Virus record (IMG/VR): IMGVR_UViG_3300042509_002530
Span: 1-29,431 of that record
DNA from: a virus
DNA: 29,431 nucleotides
Strand: one strand, 5' to 3'
Shown here: positions 14,076 through 21,169 of the stretch, in pieces
Numbering within the stretch: position 1 is the stretch's first letter
How the letters are laid out: each line of letters begins with the position of its first letter
Position numbers and translations under genes: made by a program
Notes under the pieces: model-generated
Told to the model about the DNA's origin: nothing
What the model saw: the letters and a program-made list of their open reading frames with translations, nothing else
Databases searched by the model: none

Positions 14076-15176
14076 TTATGCCTTGGAAATTTTGGAACGG
14101 TGCTGCCAGATGGCGGCTTTGTGTTTCTCGAAGAGGGCCGAGGCGGTTTTGCGGTCTCCGGCTTCCACGGCGGCGATGTATTCGGCGACGGGGTCGGAGG
14201 CTTCGGGGCTGGCGTTGTCGATGACTGGGACGACGCGGGCGGCGGAGAGGCCGAGGCTGCGCTCGAGGCGTTGCAGGGCTTCGCGCTCGGTGTCGAGTTG
14301 GGCCTTGTAGCTGCGGGCTTCGGCGAGGGCGCCGTCGCGCTCGGCGAGGGCGGCGTTGTATTTGGCGAGGATCTGGTCGGCGGCGGCGATTTTGGCGACA
14401 GGGCTTTCGATCGGCTCGATGACTTCGGGCTCGGGTGTAGGCTCGGCTTCGAGGACGGTCTCGACGGCGGGCTCGGCGGCCGGGGCTTCGACAACTTCGG
14501 GGGCGTTTTCGCTGACGACGGTGTCGAGGATTTCGACCTCGGGCTCGGCGACGGGTTGGGTTTCGGCTTGGCTCTGCATAAGTTTTGCTTTGGCGAAGGT
14601 GTCAAATCGGGCGCGGAGTTGGGCGGGGGTCGCAGTGGCTGCGGCAGCCACGCCTTCCTCGATGGCATCGGCGAATCCGAGGGCCACGGCTTCGACGGCA
14701 TCCAGCCAGGTTTCTTCGTCCATCATTTGGGCGATGCGGTCGGCCTCCATGCCGGTCTTGCGGACATACGCGTTTCGGAGGGAGTCTTTGAGTTTGTCGA
14801 GGAGATCGGCTTCGCGGCGGAGCTGGTCCGAGTCGCCTGCACTGACGGTCCACGGGTTGTGGATCATCATCAGCGCGTTGTCGGCGATGTAGACGGGCGC
14901 GCCTGCCATGGCGATGACCGAGGCCATGCTGGCTGCGAGCGCGTCGATGTGGACGGTCAGACCGCCTTTGTGTCGGCGGAGGGCGTTATAAATGGCCGTT
15001 CCCTCAACCACGGACCCACCGGGCGAGTTGATGCGAAGGTGGATGTGCTGGCCGTCGAGCTTGCCGAGGTCGGCGAGGAACTCTTTTGACCCTGCGCCAA
15101 AAGCACCGACTTCATCGTAGAGGTGAATCGTTGCCGTGCCGTCGTTGGATTTTTCCAATGCATAGAATTTGATCAT
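14076..15176 (-). CDS. ClpP-type head maturation protease with acidic C-terminal (scaffold-like) extension
   Basis: Starting at the ATG at 15176, in an ATGA overlap with the portal stop, the protein has 366 residues. Residues 1-175 form a ClpP-like serine protease: INSPGGSVVEGTAIYNAL (50-67), the nucleophile Ser83 in ALAASMASVIAMAG, His106 in MMIHNPW and an acidic residue in DEETWLDAVEAVALGFAD (153-170; Glu155 at the catalytic Asp position). About 190 further residues follow, first low-complexity Ala/Glu/Pro/Val (around 215-270), then a helical coiled-coil-like part (AALAERDGALAEARSYKAQL). Phages often fuse or nest scaffold and protease, so this tail is a likely scaffolding domain; no separate scaffold gene exists here. 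Confidence 0.88.
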   Translation of the reverse strand: MIKFYALEKSNDGTATIHLYDEVGAFGAGSKEFLADLGKLDGQHIHLRINSPGGSVVEGTAIYNALRRHKGGLTVHIDALAASMASVIAMAGAPVYIADNALMMIHNPWTVSAGDSDQLRREADLLDKLKDSLRNAYVRKTGMEADRIAQMMDEETWLDAVEAVALGFADAIEEGVAAAATATPAQLRARFDTFAKAKLMQSQAETQPVAEPEVEILDTVVSENAPEVVEAPAAEPAVETVLEAEPTPEPEVIEPIESPVAKIAAADQILAKYNAALAERDGALAEARSYKAQLDTEREALQRLERSLGLSAARVVPVIDNASPEASDPVAEYIAAVEAGDRKTASALFEKHKAAIWQHRSKISKA

Positions 15177-16627
15177 GGTGTGGGTTGGGTTGGTTGGGTG
15201 AGTGCTTCGGCTTGCGCGGGGAAGACATCGCCGAGGTTGAGGCCGAGGGATTCGCATTTTTCTTTGCGGCGAATGTAGGCGCTGAGGATGTCGTCCTCTT
15301 CGGCTTCGGCATCGAGGCCGTGCAGGTTGCAGTAGCGCTCCCAAGACATGTAGCCGGAGTCGAGAAGCTGGGCGTAGAGGCGGCCGTCGCGGCCGTTGTC
15401 CACGGTAATTTTTCGCGGGGCGACGAACTCACAGCGCCACCAATCATCTCCAGGGTAGGGCAAACGCCCGGCTTGGATTTCTTGATAGATCCAGAATTTC
15501 CAGAGCGGCCGGCAGAATTGATCGATCAGCATTTGCTGGAGCCGCTCGAGGAAGTTTTGGGCGACTTCCAGGAGGCCGCGAAATTCGGTGCCTGCGCTGC
15601 CGACGAAGATCATGAGTGCCTCGGGCGGAAGGCCCATGCCTCGGGCGATCTCGCCCATGATGGTGCGGATGAATGGCTCGAAGGCTCCGGCGGGGTGTTC
15701 GTTTTTGAAAGATTGGATGGACTCGCCGGGCTTGAGGCGCGGGATGAGCGTGCCGTTGTAGAGGGCTTCGGTGCTGATCTCTTCACCGTTGGGGCCGGTG
15801 ATCATCTTGCCTGCGCCGAGGCCGATCTTTTGGGCTTCGTTGCTGGTGACGACAAATCCGATCTGCGCGCCTGCTTTGGCGGATCCTTTTTCGTAGGCGA
15901 GATATTCGACAAGGTCGTGGCAGTTGGTGATGGCGTTATGCAGCCACGAGACTCCACGGGGGTATCCTGCCCGGCGGATGTGCCGGAAATGGAGCATGTC
16001 GGCGGCTGGGACATCTTGAAATTTTCCAGAGGCCCGGTCGGTAATGACGCGATAGCTGACGGGGGCGTTGAAGCGGTCGAGAAGAACGCCGTCGAAAGCG
16101 CGCTCGTTGCTGTTGGCCGTGGATCCGACCGCCTCGGCGCCGATGAATCGGACGCGGGTGCCGCCTGCTTGGGTGGAAAGAAATTGCGCGAAGAAATCGC
16201 CGTCGCAGGCGACTTGGCGGAGGATGAGAGATTGCGCACCGTAGAAATTCACTTGGGCGCTGGCATCGAATGCCCACGCATCACCACAAGCGCGGTCTTC
16301 GAAGGCGCGCTCGGCTTGGCGGTTCCATGCGGTGTCGGAGGTGCGGGCCTTGGGGACAATGCCGGTTCCCACGGCGCGCTGGGCGAGGTGCTCGATGAGG
16401 TAGGAGGCGGTGCCGAAATTGTTGTAGAGCCAGCGGGCGCGCTGCATGAGCTCCATGCGAGTCCGTGGCGCGAGTTCGCGCTTGGGCTCGTAGGTATTCA
16501 TGACAATCAAGGAGCGCTCGCGGGAGTGCTCCGCTCCTTCAAAGGCCGCTGCTTGTGGGTCTCTGCGAGGACGGCCGGCACCGGGGCGCGGTCCACCCCA
16601 ACTTGATTTCTTGATTTTCGGAGCCAT
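15173..16627 (-). CDS. Portal protein, lambda gpB-like family
   Basis: The ATG at 16627 gives 484 residues (MAPKIKKSSWGG); a TTG at 16648 would add seven. The N-terminus is rich in Gly, Arg and Pro, then RTRMELMQRARWLYNNFGTA and AVGTGIVPKART begin the lambda-type portal domain. Further typical pieces are QVACDGDFFAQFL, VGSTANSNERAFDGVLLDRF, PAADMLHFRHIRRAGYPRGV and MIFVGSAGTEFRGLLEVAQNF. The portal forms the dodecameric gate at one vertex, through which terminase pumps DNA and to which the head-tail adaptors bind. It lies between a gpW-like gene and the protease. The leader carries TTTGACA 15 bases before the ATG. Confidence 0.92.
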   Translation of the reverse strand: MAPKIKKSSWGGPRPGAGRPRRDPQAAAFEGAEHSRERSLIVMNTYEPKRELAPRTRMELMQRARWLYNNFGTASYLIEHLAQRAVGTGIVPKARTSDTAWNRQAERAFEDRACGDAWAFDASAQVNFYGAQSLILRQVACDGDFFAQFLSTQAGGTRVRFIGAEAVGSTANSNERAFDGVLLDRFNAPVSYRVITDRASGKFQDVPAADMLHFRHIRRAGYPRGVSWLHNAITNCHDLVEYLAYEKGSAKAGAQIGFVVTSNEAQKIGLGAGKMITGPNGEEISTEALYNGTLIPRLKPGESIQSFKNEHPAGAFEPFIRTIMGEIARGMGLPPEALMIFVGSAGTEFRGLLEVAQNFLERLQQMLIDQFCRPLWKFWIYQEIQAGRLPYPGDDWWRCEFVAPRKITVDNGRDGRLYAQLLDSGYMSWERYCNLHGLDAEAEEDDILSAYIRRKEKCESLGLNLGDVFPAQAEALTQPTQPTP

Positions 16628-16644
16628 TGACTCCGAGGGCCGTG

Positions 16645-16917
16645 TCAAACGGGGGTCGTGAAAAACGAGCGGTCGAGGACCGTGCAGAGTTGCCGGCCGT
16701 TTGGCTCAGCGAGGATTTCTTCGAGGGCTTGCAGGAGGAGCCATTTTGGGAAACTGACCTGTCCGCTCGATGCGGTGCCGTCGCCGCTGATGGATGTGAT
16801 GACGACTTCTTCGGAGGCGGAGAGGAATGCGGCGTCGGCGAGGGCTTGGAGTTCGGCGGTGGTCTTGGTGCGGCGGAGGTAGGATTTTACGCCGCTGATT
16901 TTGTCGAGGTCGGTCAC
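16645..16917 (-). CDS. Small head protein, possibly gpW-like connector
   Basis: A 90-residue protein starting with GTG at 16917 (MTDLDKISGVKSYLRRTKTT), 13 bases after TTTGACA. Two helices flank a short beta segment (EEVVITSISGDGTASSGQVS) followed by FPKWLLLQALEEILAE. This helix-strand-helix outline and the position directly before the portal gene fit the lambda gpW-type connector, a small protein sealing the portal. Sequence similarity is too weak for a firm call. Confidence 0.55.
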   Translation of the reverse strand: MTDLDKISGVKSYLRRTKTTAELQALADAAFLSASEEVVITSISGDGTASSGQVSFPKWLLLQALEEILAEPNGRQLCTVLDRSFFTTPV

Positions 16918-16945
16918 GCCTCGGCGGGCGTGTCAAAGACTAGGA

Positions 16946-16980
16946 TTTAACCACAGAGAGCACAGAGGACACAGAGGGGG
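16946..16980 (+). repeat. Second copy of the ACAGAGGACACAGAGG-type repeat
   Basis: The stretch starts TTTAACCACAGAGAGCACAG and continues with two more 9-base units. It matches the left arm of the element at 5922-6025 with few changes, and fills most of the 70-base gap between two head-region genes. The inverted second arm is missing. Confidence 0.8.
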
Positions 16981-16987
16981 AGGGAAT

Positions 16988-17179
16988 TTAAAGGCGGGAC
17001 TCGATGTATTTCCCGCGTGATTGATCGCCTCGGGCGCGGTCGAGCTTGTCCCAACTTTCCGGCTGCATGGACACGGATCGCGTGACGGCGGTGCGGCCTT
17101 TGGCGTTCTTGCTCTTCGCTCCTTTGGGGCGGCCCGATCCTTTGCGCGGGCCGCCGTGGGTGGTGGGCTTTTTGCTCAT
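16988..17179 (-). CDS. Small basic ribbon-helix-helix-like protein
   Basis: Starting at the ATG at 17179 (ATGA overlap) the protein has 63 residues. The first half is a basic, Gly-rich tail (KPTTHGGPRKGSGRPKGAKS), the second half TRSVSMQPESWDKLDRARGD followed by QSRGKYIESRL fits a ribbon-helix-helix fold: a short strand, then two helices with a turn containing SRG. Such proteins bind DNA as dimers and usually repress their own unit. An upstream ATG at 17197 exists but would overlap more. It is the last of four small genes behind the promoter at 18027-18054. Confidence 0.75.
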   Translation of the reverse strand: MSKKPTTHGGPRKGSGRPKGAKSKNAKGRTAVTRSVSMQPESWDKLDRARGDQSRGKYIESRL

Positions 17180-17511
17180 GGCAAGCTGATCGTGCATGTG
17201 TAGTCGCTGGAGTTCAAAGCATCGATGAGGTCGCCGACGGTTTCGGAGAATTCTTCGGCGATGGTTCCTTGCTCGGGGTCGTATTCGACTCCTGTGCGCT
17301 CAAGGCGCACTTGATCGAGGCGATCACTCTCGCTGTCGGTCATGCCGGCGCGCATAACGCGGACGGCTTGGCGTAGGTCGGTGATTTCGTTGGCGATCTC
17401 CTGCTTCCCGTAGCCCATGTTTCGAACCAGGCAGAATCCGACTTGGATTTGCTCGCTGGCTTTGCTGTCGGCGGCGTTGAGTGTGATGTTGTAGATTTCT
17501 TGGATTTTCAT
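17176..17511 (-). CDS. Hypothetical protein
   Basis: A 111-residue acidic, mainly helical protein (MKIQEIYNITLNAADSKASE start). The centre (GYGKQEIANEITDLRQAVRV) and the end (AEEFSETVGDLIDALNSSDY) look like amphipathic helices. I do not recognise a family. It is coupled by ATGA overlaps on both sides to a 53-residue gene upstream and the ribbon-helix-helix gene downstream, so its product may belong to the same regulatory group. Confidence 0.7.
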   Translation of the reverse strand: MKIQEIYNITLNAADSKASEQIQVGFCLVRNMGYGKQEIANEITDLRQAVRVMRAGMTDSESDRLDQVRLERTGVEYDPEQGTIAEEFSETVGDLIDALNSSDYTCTISLP

Positions 17512-17669
17512 TTTTTCAAGCGGGTGGAGGTTTTAAGGTTGTGGGCGATGAGGAGGCTCTCGGATTTTTCGATGGCGAAGGTCAGTTCCTCAAGCGTGTT
17601 TTTCAACTGCTTGCCGAACAGGACAAGGTAAGCCAGGGCGTTGTAGAGTTGTTTTTCTGAGGTTTTCAT
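17508..17669 (-). CDS. Hypothetical small helical protein
   Basis: The likely product is 53 residues from the ATG at 17669 (MKTSEKQLYNALAYLVLFGK). The open frame continues upstream through an intergenic hairpin and out of frame over another gene, so the longer form is rejected. The protein is helical and charged, with a hydrophobic stretch NALAYLVLFG followed by KQLKNTLEELTFAIEKSESL; one short membrane-associated or amphipathic helix is possible. The start has ACAAAAATG rather than a Shine-Dalgarno site. Function unknown. Confidence 0.6.
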   Translation of the reverse strand: MKTSEKQLYNALAYLVLFGKQLKNTLEELTFAIEKSESLLIAHNLKTSTRLKK

Positions 17670-17680
17670 TTTTGTCGTGT

Positions 17681-17711
17681 TGGGTGGTGGCGCGGGGATC
17701 GAACCCGCGCC
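17681..17711 (-). other. tRNA 3'-end-like hairpin, possible attachment-site remnant
   Basis: On the minus strand GGCGCGGG-TTCGATC-CCCGCGCC forms a perfect 8-pair stem around a canonical T-loop sequence and is followed by ACCACCCA, ending like a tRNA with CCA. A matching acceptor 5' strand, D arm or anticodon arm is not present in the ~70 bases upstream, which code a protein. It is therefore either the 3' part of a host tRNA gene captured at integration (an att core) or a chance hairpin. Confidence 0.4.
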
Positions 17712-17721
17712 GGGTGGGGTG

Positions 17722-17970
17722 TTAGGCGGCGCGCTGGCGATCAGCGCTAAAAATTGGGGCCATGCTGTAACGCTCCGGGCAGATTTGTTCGACTCCTTGC
17801 CATTCATAAATTTTGGCTTTGCGGACTTTGCCGTCATATTCGATTTGTGCTGTCTTAGGGGTGCGGGAAATTATCCGCATGGTGTAGATGCACTCGTGAT
17901 TGCATGTTGAGCGTGTGGCGAGAATTTGGCCGGCTTTAATTTTGGTGTCTTGTGTTGTGGTGATGTTCAT
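17722..17970 (-). CDS. Small conserved hypothetical protein
   Basis: From the ATG at 17970 the protein has 82 residues (MNITTTQDTKIKAGQILATR). It reads as one small beta-rich domain: GQILATRSTCNHECIYTMRI, then TAQIEYDGKVRKAKIYEWQG and the ending RYSMAPIFSA. I recall proteins of this pattern as short hypothetical genes in phages and plasmids, without known function. The two cysteines (C-x3-C) could be redox or metal linked. It is the first gene behind a good promoter and starts with ACAAAATG, no Shine-Dalgarno. It ends 52 bases before the next gene, in a gap that holds the tRNA-like hairpin. Confidence 0.75.
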   Translation of the reverse strand: MNITTTQDTKIKAGQILATRSTCNHECIYTMRIISRTPKTAQIEYDGKVRKAKIYEWQGVEQICPERYSMAPIFSADRQRAA

Positions 17971-18026
17971 TTTGTCGTTTTGGTTTTTGGTTTTTGTCTC
18001 TGCCGTGGTGGCTTCGATCTGTGGAC

Positions 18027-18054
18027 ACTCTAAGCCATCTTGATTTCTCGTCAA
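18027..18054 (-). promoter_or_regulatory. Sigma70-like promoter for the small-gene unit
   Basis: On the minus strand TTGACG (18054-18049) and TAGAGT (18032-18027) are separated by 16 bases. Directly upstream is a run of A and T tracts (AAAATTTTTTTC and GAAAAAAAG) that resembles an UP element. The first downstream start is the ATG at 17970, giving a leader of about 50 bases without G-rich sites. Confidence 0.65.
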
Positions 18055-18130
18055 CAACTTTTTTTCAAGAAAATGAAAAAAATTTTGGAGGCCCGCAGAG
18101 CCGCTTAAAACCTAGCTCGGCGGGCGGGGG

Positions 18131-18156
18131 TCATTTCGGTGAGCGCACCGAGATGA
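18131..18156 (-). terminator. Hairpin directly behind the large terminase stop
   Basis: Eleven pairs (18131-18141 with 18146-18156, one G-T pair) enclose a four-base loop, beginning at the base after the terminase TGA. No T tract follows on the minus strand, so it may be a weak terminator or an mRNA 3'-end stabiliser that separates terminase expression from the following promoter unit. Confidence 0.5.
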
Positions 18157-19860
18157 TCAGTTTTTCAAGATGTGCCAGGCGACATGGCAGAGTTTCACGG
18201 CGTCCATGTAGTGATCTTGCGCGACGGATTTCCAGACGAACTCTTGCCCGGTGGCGGTCTTGCGGGGGACGAGGCGCTGGCCGCTCATGCCGCGAAGGAA
18301 GTCTTCGCCTGCGTCGCGCGGGATGGCGAGCGGGGGCTTGCCGTTGCGGATGCGGTCGATGAAGAGTTCCGTCTTTATGGCGTGGTCCACGAAGGTGTAG
18401 AGCACGACGCCGGGAAAGTCGTCGATGACGGTGCGCCCGATGCGGCTGCCGAAGGTTGCGCCGGAGCCTTTGGCGGCGTGCCAGAATCCGGCGCTGGTTT
18501 GGCACGCGGTGTAAACGCGGAATGTGGCGAAGCCGGAATCCATCAAGCCACACTCGGGGCGGACTTCCTGCCCGCTGGGCGTGCGGTAGATGCGGCGGGG
18601 TGAGTCGGCGAGGAGGTCTTCGATGGTGAGCGTGGTGCCGTAGTCGAGGACATAGCTCTGGCCGTTGGCGTCGAAGGCGACCGTGGTCCAGTGCTGTTTG
18701 TCCTGGCCGATGTCGGCGCAGGTGACGATGTGCGCGGGTTCGATCGGGCAGGTGCCGCGCGTGTAGTCGCCGCGGAGGCTGAGAATGTTGGCGTCGCCGA
18801 TTGATGTCTCGACCTGTTCCCACGGCATGGCCATCGTGCTGTTCGTGAAATCTTGGAGGCCGTTGAGCGTGTCCTTGTCGCGTAGGAATTTCACGGCGAG
18901 CGCGCCGAAGGTGCAGGAGCGCCACGGCGCGTAGAGGGAGTTGAGGTGGAAGCTGCGGAAGCCGCGCTGTGCGCTGGGGTTTGTGGCCTGCCATTTGCCG
19001 TCTTGCAGGGCTTCGATCTTCTGGCCGTCGTTCCACTCGCCTCCGCACCGCTGGCAAATGTAGCGCGCGGACTCTTCGACTCGGGCCATGTTCCACTTGT
19101 CGGCCACTTTCGCGTCGGTGTCCCACTTGACCTGTTCCCAAAGTAGCTCGATGCGTTCGTGGCAGTGCGGGCACTCGAGCATGAATTTCTCCTGCGTGCC
19201 TTTTTGGTATTCCTGCCATATCGCGCCGTCCGGCGTGGTTGGCGTGCTGGTCTTGACGCGAAGCGCGCCGACGAAGGACTTGGTGCGGTTCTCCGCGAGG
19301 AAAAGCGCGGAGGTTTCTTGGTCGGTCTCGCGGGCGAATTTGTCCACCTCGTCCATCAGCAGGAGACCGGCGGGGCGGCTGGCGAGGTTTGCCGGGGAGT
19401 TGCTGCCGACGAAGACGAGCGAGCACCGCGAAAAATGCTGCTCGAGGTTTTTGAAGCGATGCCGGTCCGCAGGCTTCTGAGCGGCGAGCGTGGCGCTGTC
19501 ATCGAAGAGCGGTAGCCAGCGCGTCTCGGAGAAGGATCGGGCGAGGCCTTCGGTGGGCATGACCCACACGACCGGCTGCGGCTTGTTGACGATACGCCAT
19601 GCCGTGCCTGCTTGCACCATCGTCGTCTTGCCGGTCTGCGTTCCAAAGACCAGCACGAGGTCGGAAACATCGACATCGCCAAAGCACTCGAGCGGCTCGC
19701 GGAGGTAGGGCGTGAGGCGTGTCGAAAATGCTCCGGGCATTTGCGTCTGCCGCTCGCTCAATATCACTTCGTCAGCGCACCACTCGGTGACGGTGCGCCG
19801 GTCAATCGGTGCGTAGATTGAGCGCAGGTGTTCGCGTAGGGCTTCGGCGGCGGGGGTCAT
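18157..19860 (-). CDS. Terminase large subunit, lambda GpA type
   Basis: A 567-residue packaging motor. The N-terminal ATPase has a Walker-A-like GTQTGKTT (73-80), [10 protein letters not shown] (101-110) and a Walker [11 protein letters not shown] (166-175). A zinc-ribbon-like pair follows ([13 protein letters not shown]230/C233; CQRCGGEW, C269/C272), typical of the GpA family. The C-terminal nuclease domain has [19 protein letters not shown], with an acidic residue in the conserved VDVQ-like strand, and GLMDSGF. The enzyme cuts concatemers at cos and pumps DNA through the portal. It starts in an ATGA overlap with the mom-like gene and ends in AHWHILKN-like helical residues before a hairpin. 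Length and motif order are normal for the family. Confidence 0.93.
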   Translation of the reverse strand: MTPAAEALREHLRSIYAPIDRRTVTEWCADEVILSERQTQMPGAFSTRLTPYLREPLECFGDVDVSDLVLVFGTQTGKTTMVQAGTAWRIVNKPQPVVWVMPTEGLARSFSETRWLPLFDDSATLAAQKPADRHRFKNLEQHFSRCSLVFVGSNSPANLASRPAGLLLMDEVDKFARETDQETSALFLAENRTKSFVGALRVKTSTPTTPDGAIWQEYQKGTQEKFMLECPHCHERIELLWEQVKWDTDAKVADKWNMARVEESARYICQRCGGEWNDGQKIEALQDGKWQATNPSAQRGFRSFHLNSLYAPWRSCTFGALAVKFLRDKDTLNGLQDFTNSTMAMPWEQVETSIGDANILSLRGDYTRGTCPIEPAHIVTCADIGQDKQHWTTVAFDANGQSYVLDYGTTLTIEDLLADSPRRIYRTPSGQEVRPECGLMDSGFATFRVYTACQTSAGFWHAAKGSGATFGSRIGRTVIDDFPGVVLYTFVDHAIKTELFIDRIRNGKPPLAIPRDAGEDFLRGMSGQRLVPRKTATGQEFVWKSVAQDHYMDAVKLCHVAWHILKN

Positions 19861-20567
19861 GCCGTGGGAAGATGGAGCGCCGGGGTCGGTATCGAGCCGC
19901 CCTCTGCACCTTGGAAAGGTGCCGTGTCCGTAGTATCACTTCCGGCGCGTTTGGGTTTTCCGAGATACATTCCTGCACCGCGTTTTTGTATCTCGGAGAA
20001 CGGTAAAATCGGGACTGTCAAACGGCTTCGGGCCGCTGGATTGAGAAAATAGATGTAACGGAGTTGGAAGCCGGAAAGCGGTTTTCCGCCAGTGTGCTTT
20101 CCTCCGGTTAGCTCACTTCCAATAGTTCCATCAGGCCGCTGAACAATAGATGTGTTTTCACGAATCCCCGTAAGAACAAACCCACTTGCCCGGTAAATCG
20201 TGCCATCGCCGCATTGCGTGCCATCGGCGAAGGAAACGACCCATTCAATGTGGGGGTAGGATTTGCGAATCAACTTCATGGCGACGCTGATGGCGCGGCT
20301 TTCGGAATTGCGAGGAAGCCAATCGGAGAAGGCCATGCGATTGAGCTCGATGAAATTGTTCCAGCCGGTGCATTCGACGAGGCCTTGGATTTTTCGTTTG
20401 TCGAGGGACGGGCCGAATTGCATCGCGCCGCCGCATTTGCCGTTGAGAAAAACGCCGAAATGTAGCTGGGAGTTTTGAACGACCTTGCCGGAGTAGTGGC
20501 AGGATTTCACGATTCGGTCGGCATCGGAGCGGCTGATTGGCTTGACGCCAATATCCTTGGCGCTCAT
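19857..20567 (-). CDS. mom: Mom-like DNA adenine modification enzyme
   Basis: A 236-residue protein of the Mom family, whose phage Mu member changes adenine in DNA to a methylcarbamoylated form and shields it from restriction enzymes. Recognised segments are [20 protein letters not shown] (23-42), [13 protein letters not shown] (47-59), [19 protein letters not shown] (74-92) and [19 protein letters not shown] (112-130), a GNAT-like core. The last ~33 residues (about from KRAGSDTT to the end) are coded by a tRNA-like gene on the same strand, so that tail is probably not functional sequence. ATGA overlaps join it to the ParB-like gene and the large terminase, an arrangement that ties expression to packaging. 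The symbol rests on family resemblance; activity is not shown. Confidence 0.8.
   Translation of the reverse strand: MSAKDIGVKPISRSDADRIVKSCHYSGKVVQNSQLHFGVFLNGKCGGAMQFGPSLDKRKIQGLVECTGWNNFIELNRMAFSDWLPRNSESRAISVAMKLIRKSYPHIEWVVSFADGTQCGDGTIYRASGFVLTGIRENTSIVQRPDGTIGSELTGGKHTGGKPLSGFQLRYIYFLNPAARSRLTVPILPFSEIQKRGAGMYLGKPKRAGSDTTDTAPFQGAEGGSIPTPALHLPTA
19873..19948 (-). tRNA. tRNA-Gly(UCC)-like gene overlapping the mom-like 3' end
   Basis: Seventy-six bases on the minus strand fold as a cloverleaf. The acceptor stem GCGCCGG/CCGGCGC pairs perfectly, followed by discriminator T and an encoded CCA. The D arm is GTG...CAC with A, then GG and A in the loop. The anticodon arm is GCACC-TTTCCAA-GGTGC with anticodon TCC, and the T arm has loop CTCGATA with one stem mismatch. 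G1-C72, C2-G71, U73 and C35/C36 are the known glycine identity elements. Weak points are A at position 8, C at 54 and one extra base near the T stem. It may be a phage tRNA or one in decay. It lies inside the last codons of the mom-like gene. Confidence 0.7.
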
Positions 20568-21169
20568 GCGTGGGCGCGGTTGAAAGATTGGCAGATGAAA
20601 GCGAGGGCGTTGCCGTTGCTGTTTTCGTTCACGGCGGATTGAGCGTGTCCCATTTCTTTCGCTTTGGAGATGGCGGCTTCGACTTCCTCGGCTTGCTCGT
20701 CGTGGAGGGTAAAAGTTTTTTGCTGGAAGGGTTGCTTGTCTCCGTCGGCGAGCGTGGGCATTTCGGCTTCGGAAATATCAAAGACCCCGGCGTCGGAATC
20801 GGTGAATCCAAGCTCCGCGACATCCAAGTCAGCGGCCGCGAGATCCGCCAGCTCGAGCTTGAGCATTTCCTCATCCCACCCGCCGCCGATCTCCGCGAGG
20901 CGGTTGTCGGCGAGGATGTAGGCGCGGCGCTGCGTGTCGGTGAGGTGGCCGAGGCGGATGCAGGGGACGGAATCGAGGGCGAGGGATTGGGCGGCGAGCA
21001 CGCGCCCGTGACCGGCGATGATGCCGTTGTCCTTGTCGATGAGGACGGGGTTGGTGAAGCCGAACTCGCGGATGCTCCCGGCGAGCTTGGCGACTTGGCT
21101 GGCGTCGTGCTTTTTCGCGTTGCGCGCGTAGGGGATGAGGTCGGAGGTTTTGAGGTGTTCGATGGTCAT
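20564..21169 (-). CDS. ParB/sulfiredoxin-like N-terminal domain protein
   Basis: Starting at the ATG at 21169 (ATGA overlap) the protein has 201 residues. Residues 1-95 are a ParB-like domain: [36 protein letters not shown], the motif [11 protein letters not shown] (53-63) and the closing ILADNRLAE (85-93). In ParB this fold binds CTP; in phages related proteins are often fused to DNA methyltransferases. No methyltransferase domain follows here: the C-terminal half is acidic ([20 protein letters not shown]) and then short helical. Its neighbours, small terminase upstream and the mom-like gene downstream, suggest a role in guiding modification or packaging to DNA. Function is inferred. Confidence 0.8.
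   Translation of the reverse strand: MTIEHLKTSDLIPYARNAKKHDASQVAKLAGSIREFGFTNPVLIDKDNGIIAGHGRVLAAQSLALDSVPCIRLGHLTDTQRRAYILADNRLAEIGGGWDEEMLKLELADLAAADLDVAELGFTDSDAGVFDISEAEMPTLADGDKQPFQQKTFTLHDEQAEEVEAAISKAKEMGHAQSAVNENSNGNALAFICQSFNRAHA

Noticed and set aside
16627-16650. TTTGACA elements as -35 boxes of individual promoters
   Set aside because: At most sites no -10-like hexamer follows at 16-18 bases and the distance to the start codon is too short for a transcript start behind a -35 box.
17681-17765. Complete tRNA gene at the T-arm-like hairpin
   Set aside because: No acceptor 5' strand complementary to GCCACCA, no D arm and no anticodon arm with a T at position 33 could be found; only the 3' part is kept as a candidate.
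18131-19426. Second minus-strand frame of 431 codons inside the large terminase gene
   Set aside because: Extremely Arg/Pro/His-rich, no start signal and no domain; unlike the methyltransferase overlap it shows no family pattern.
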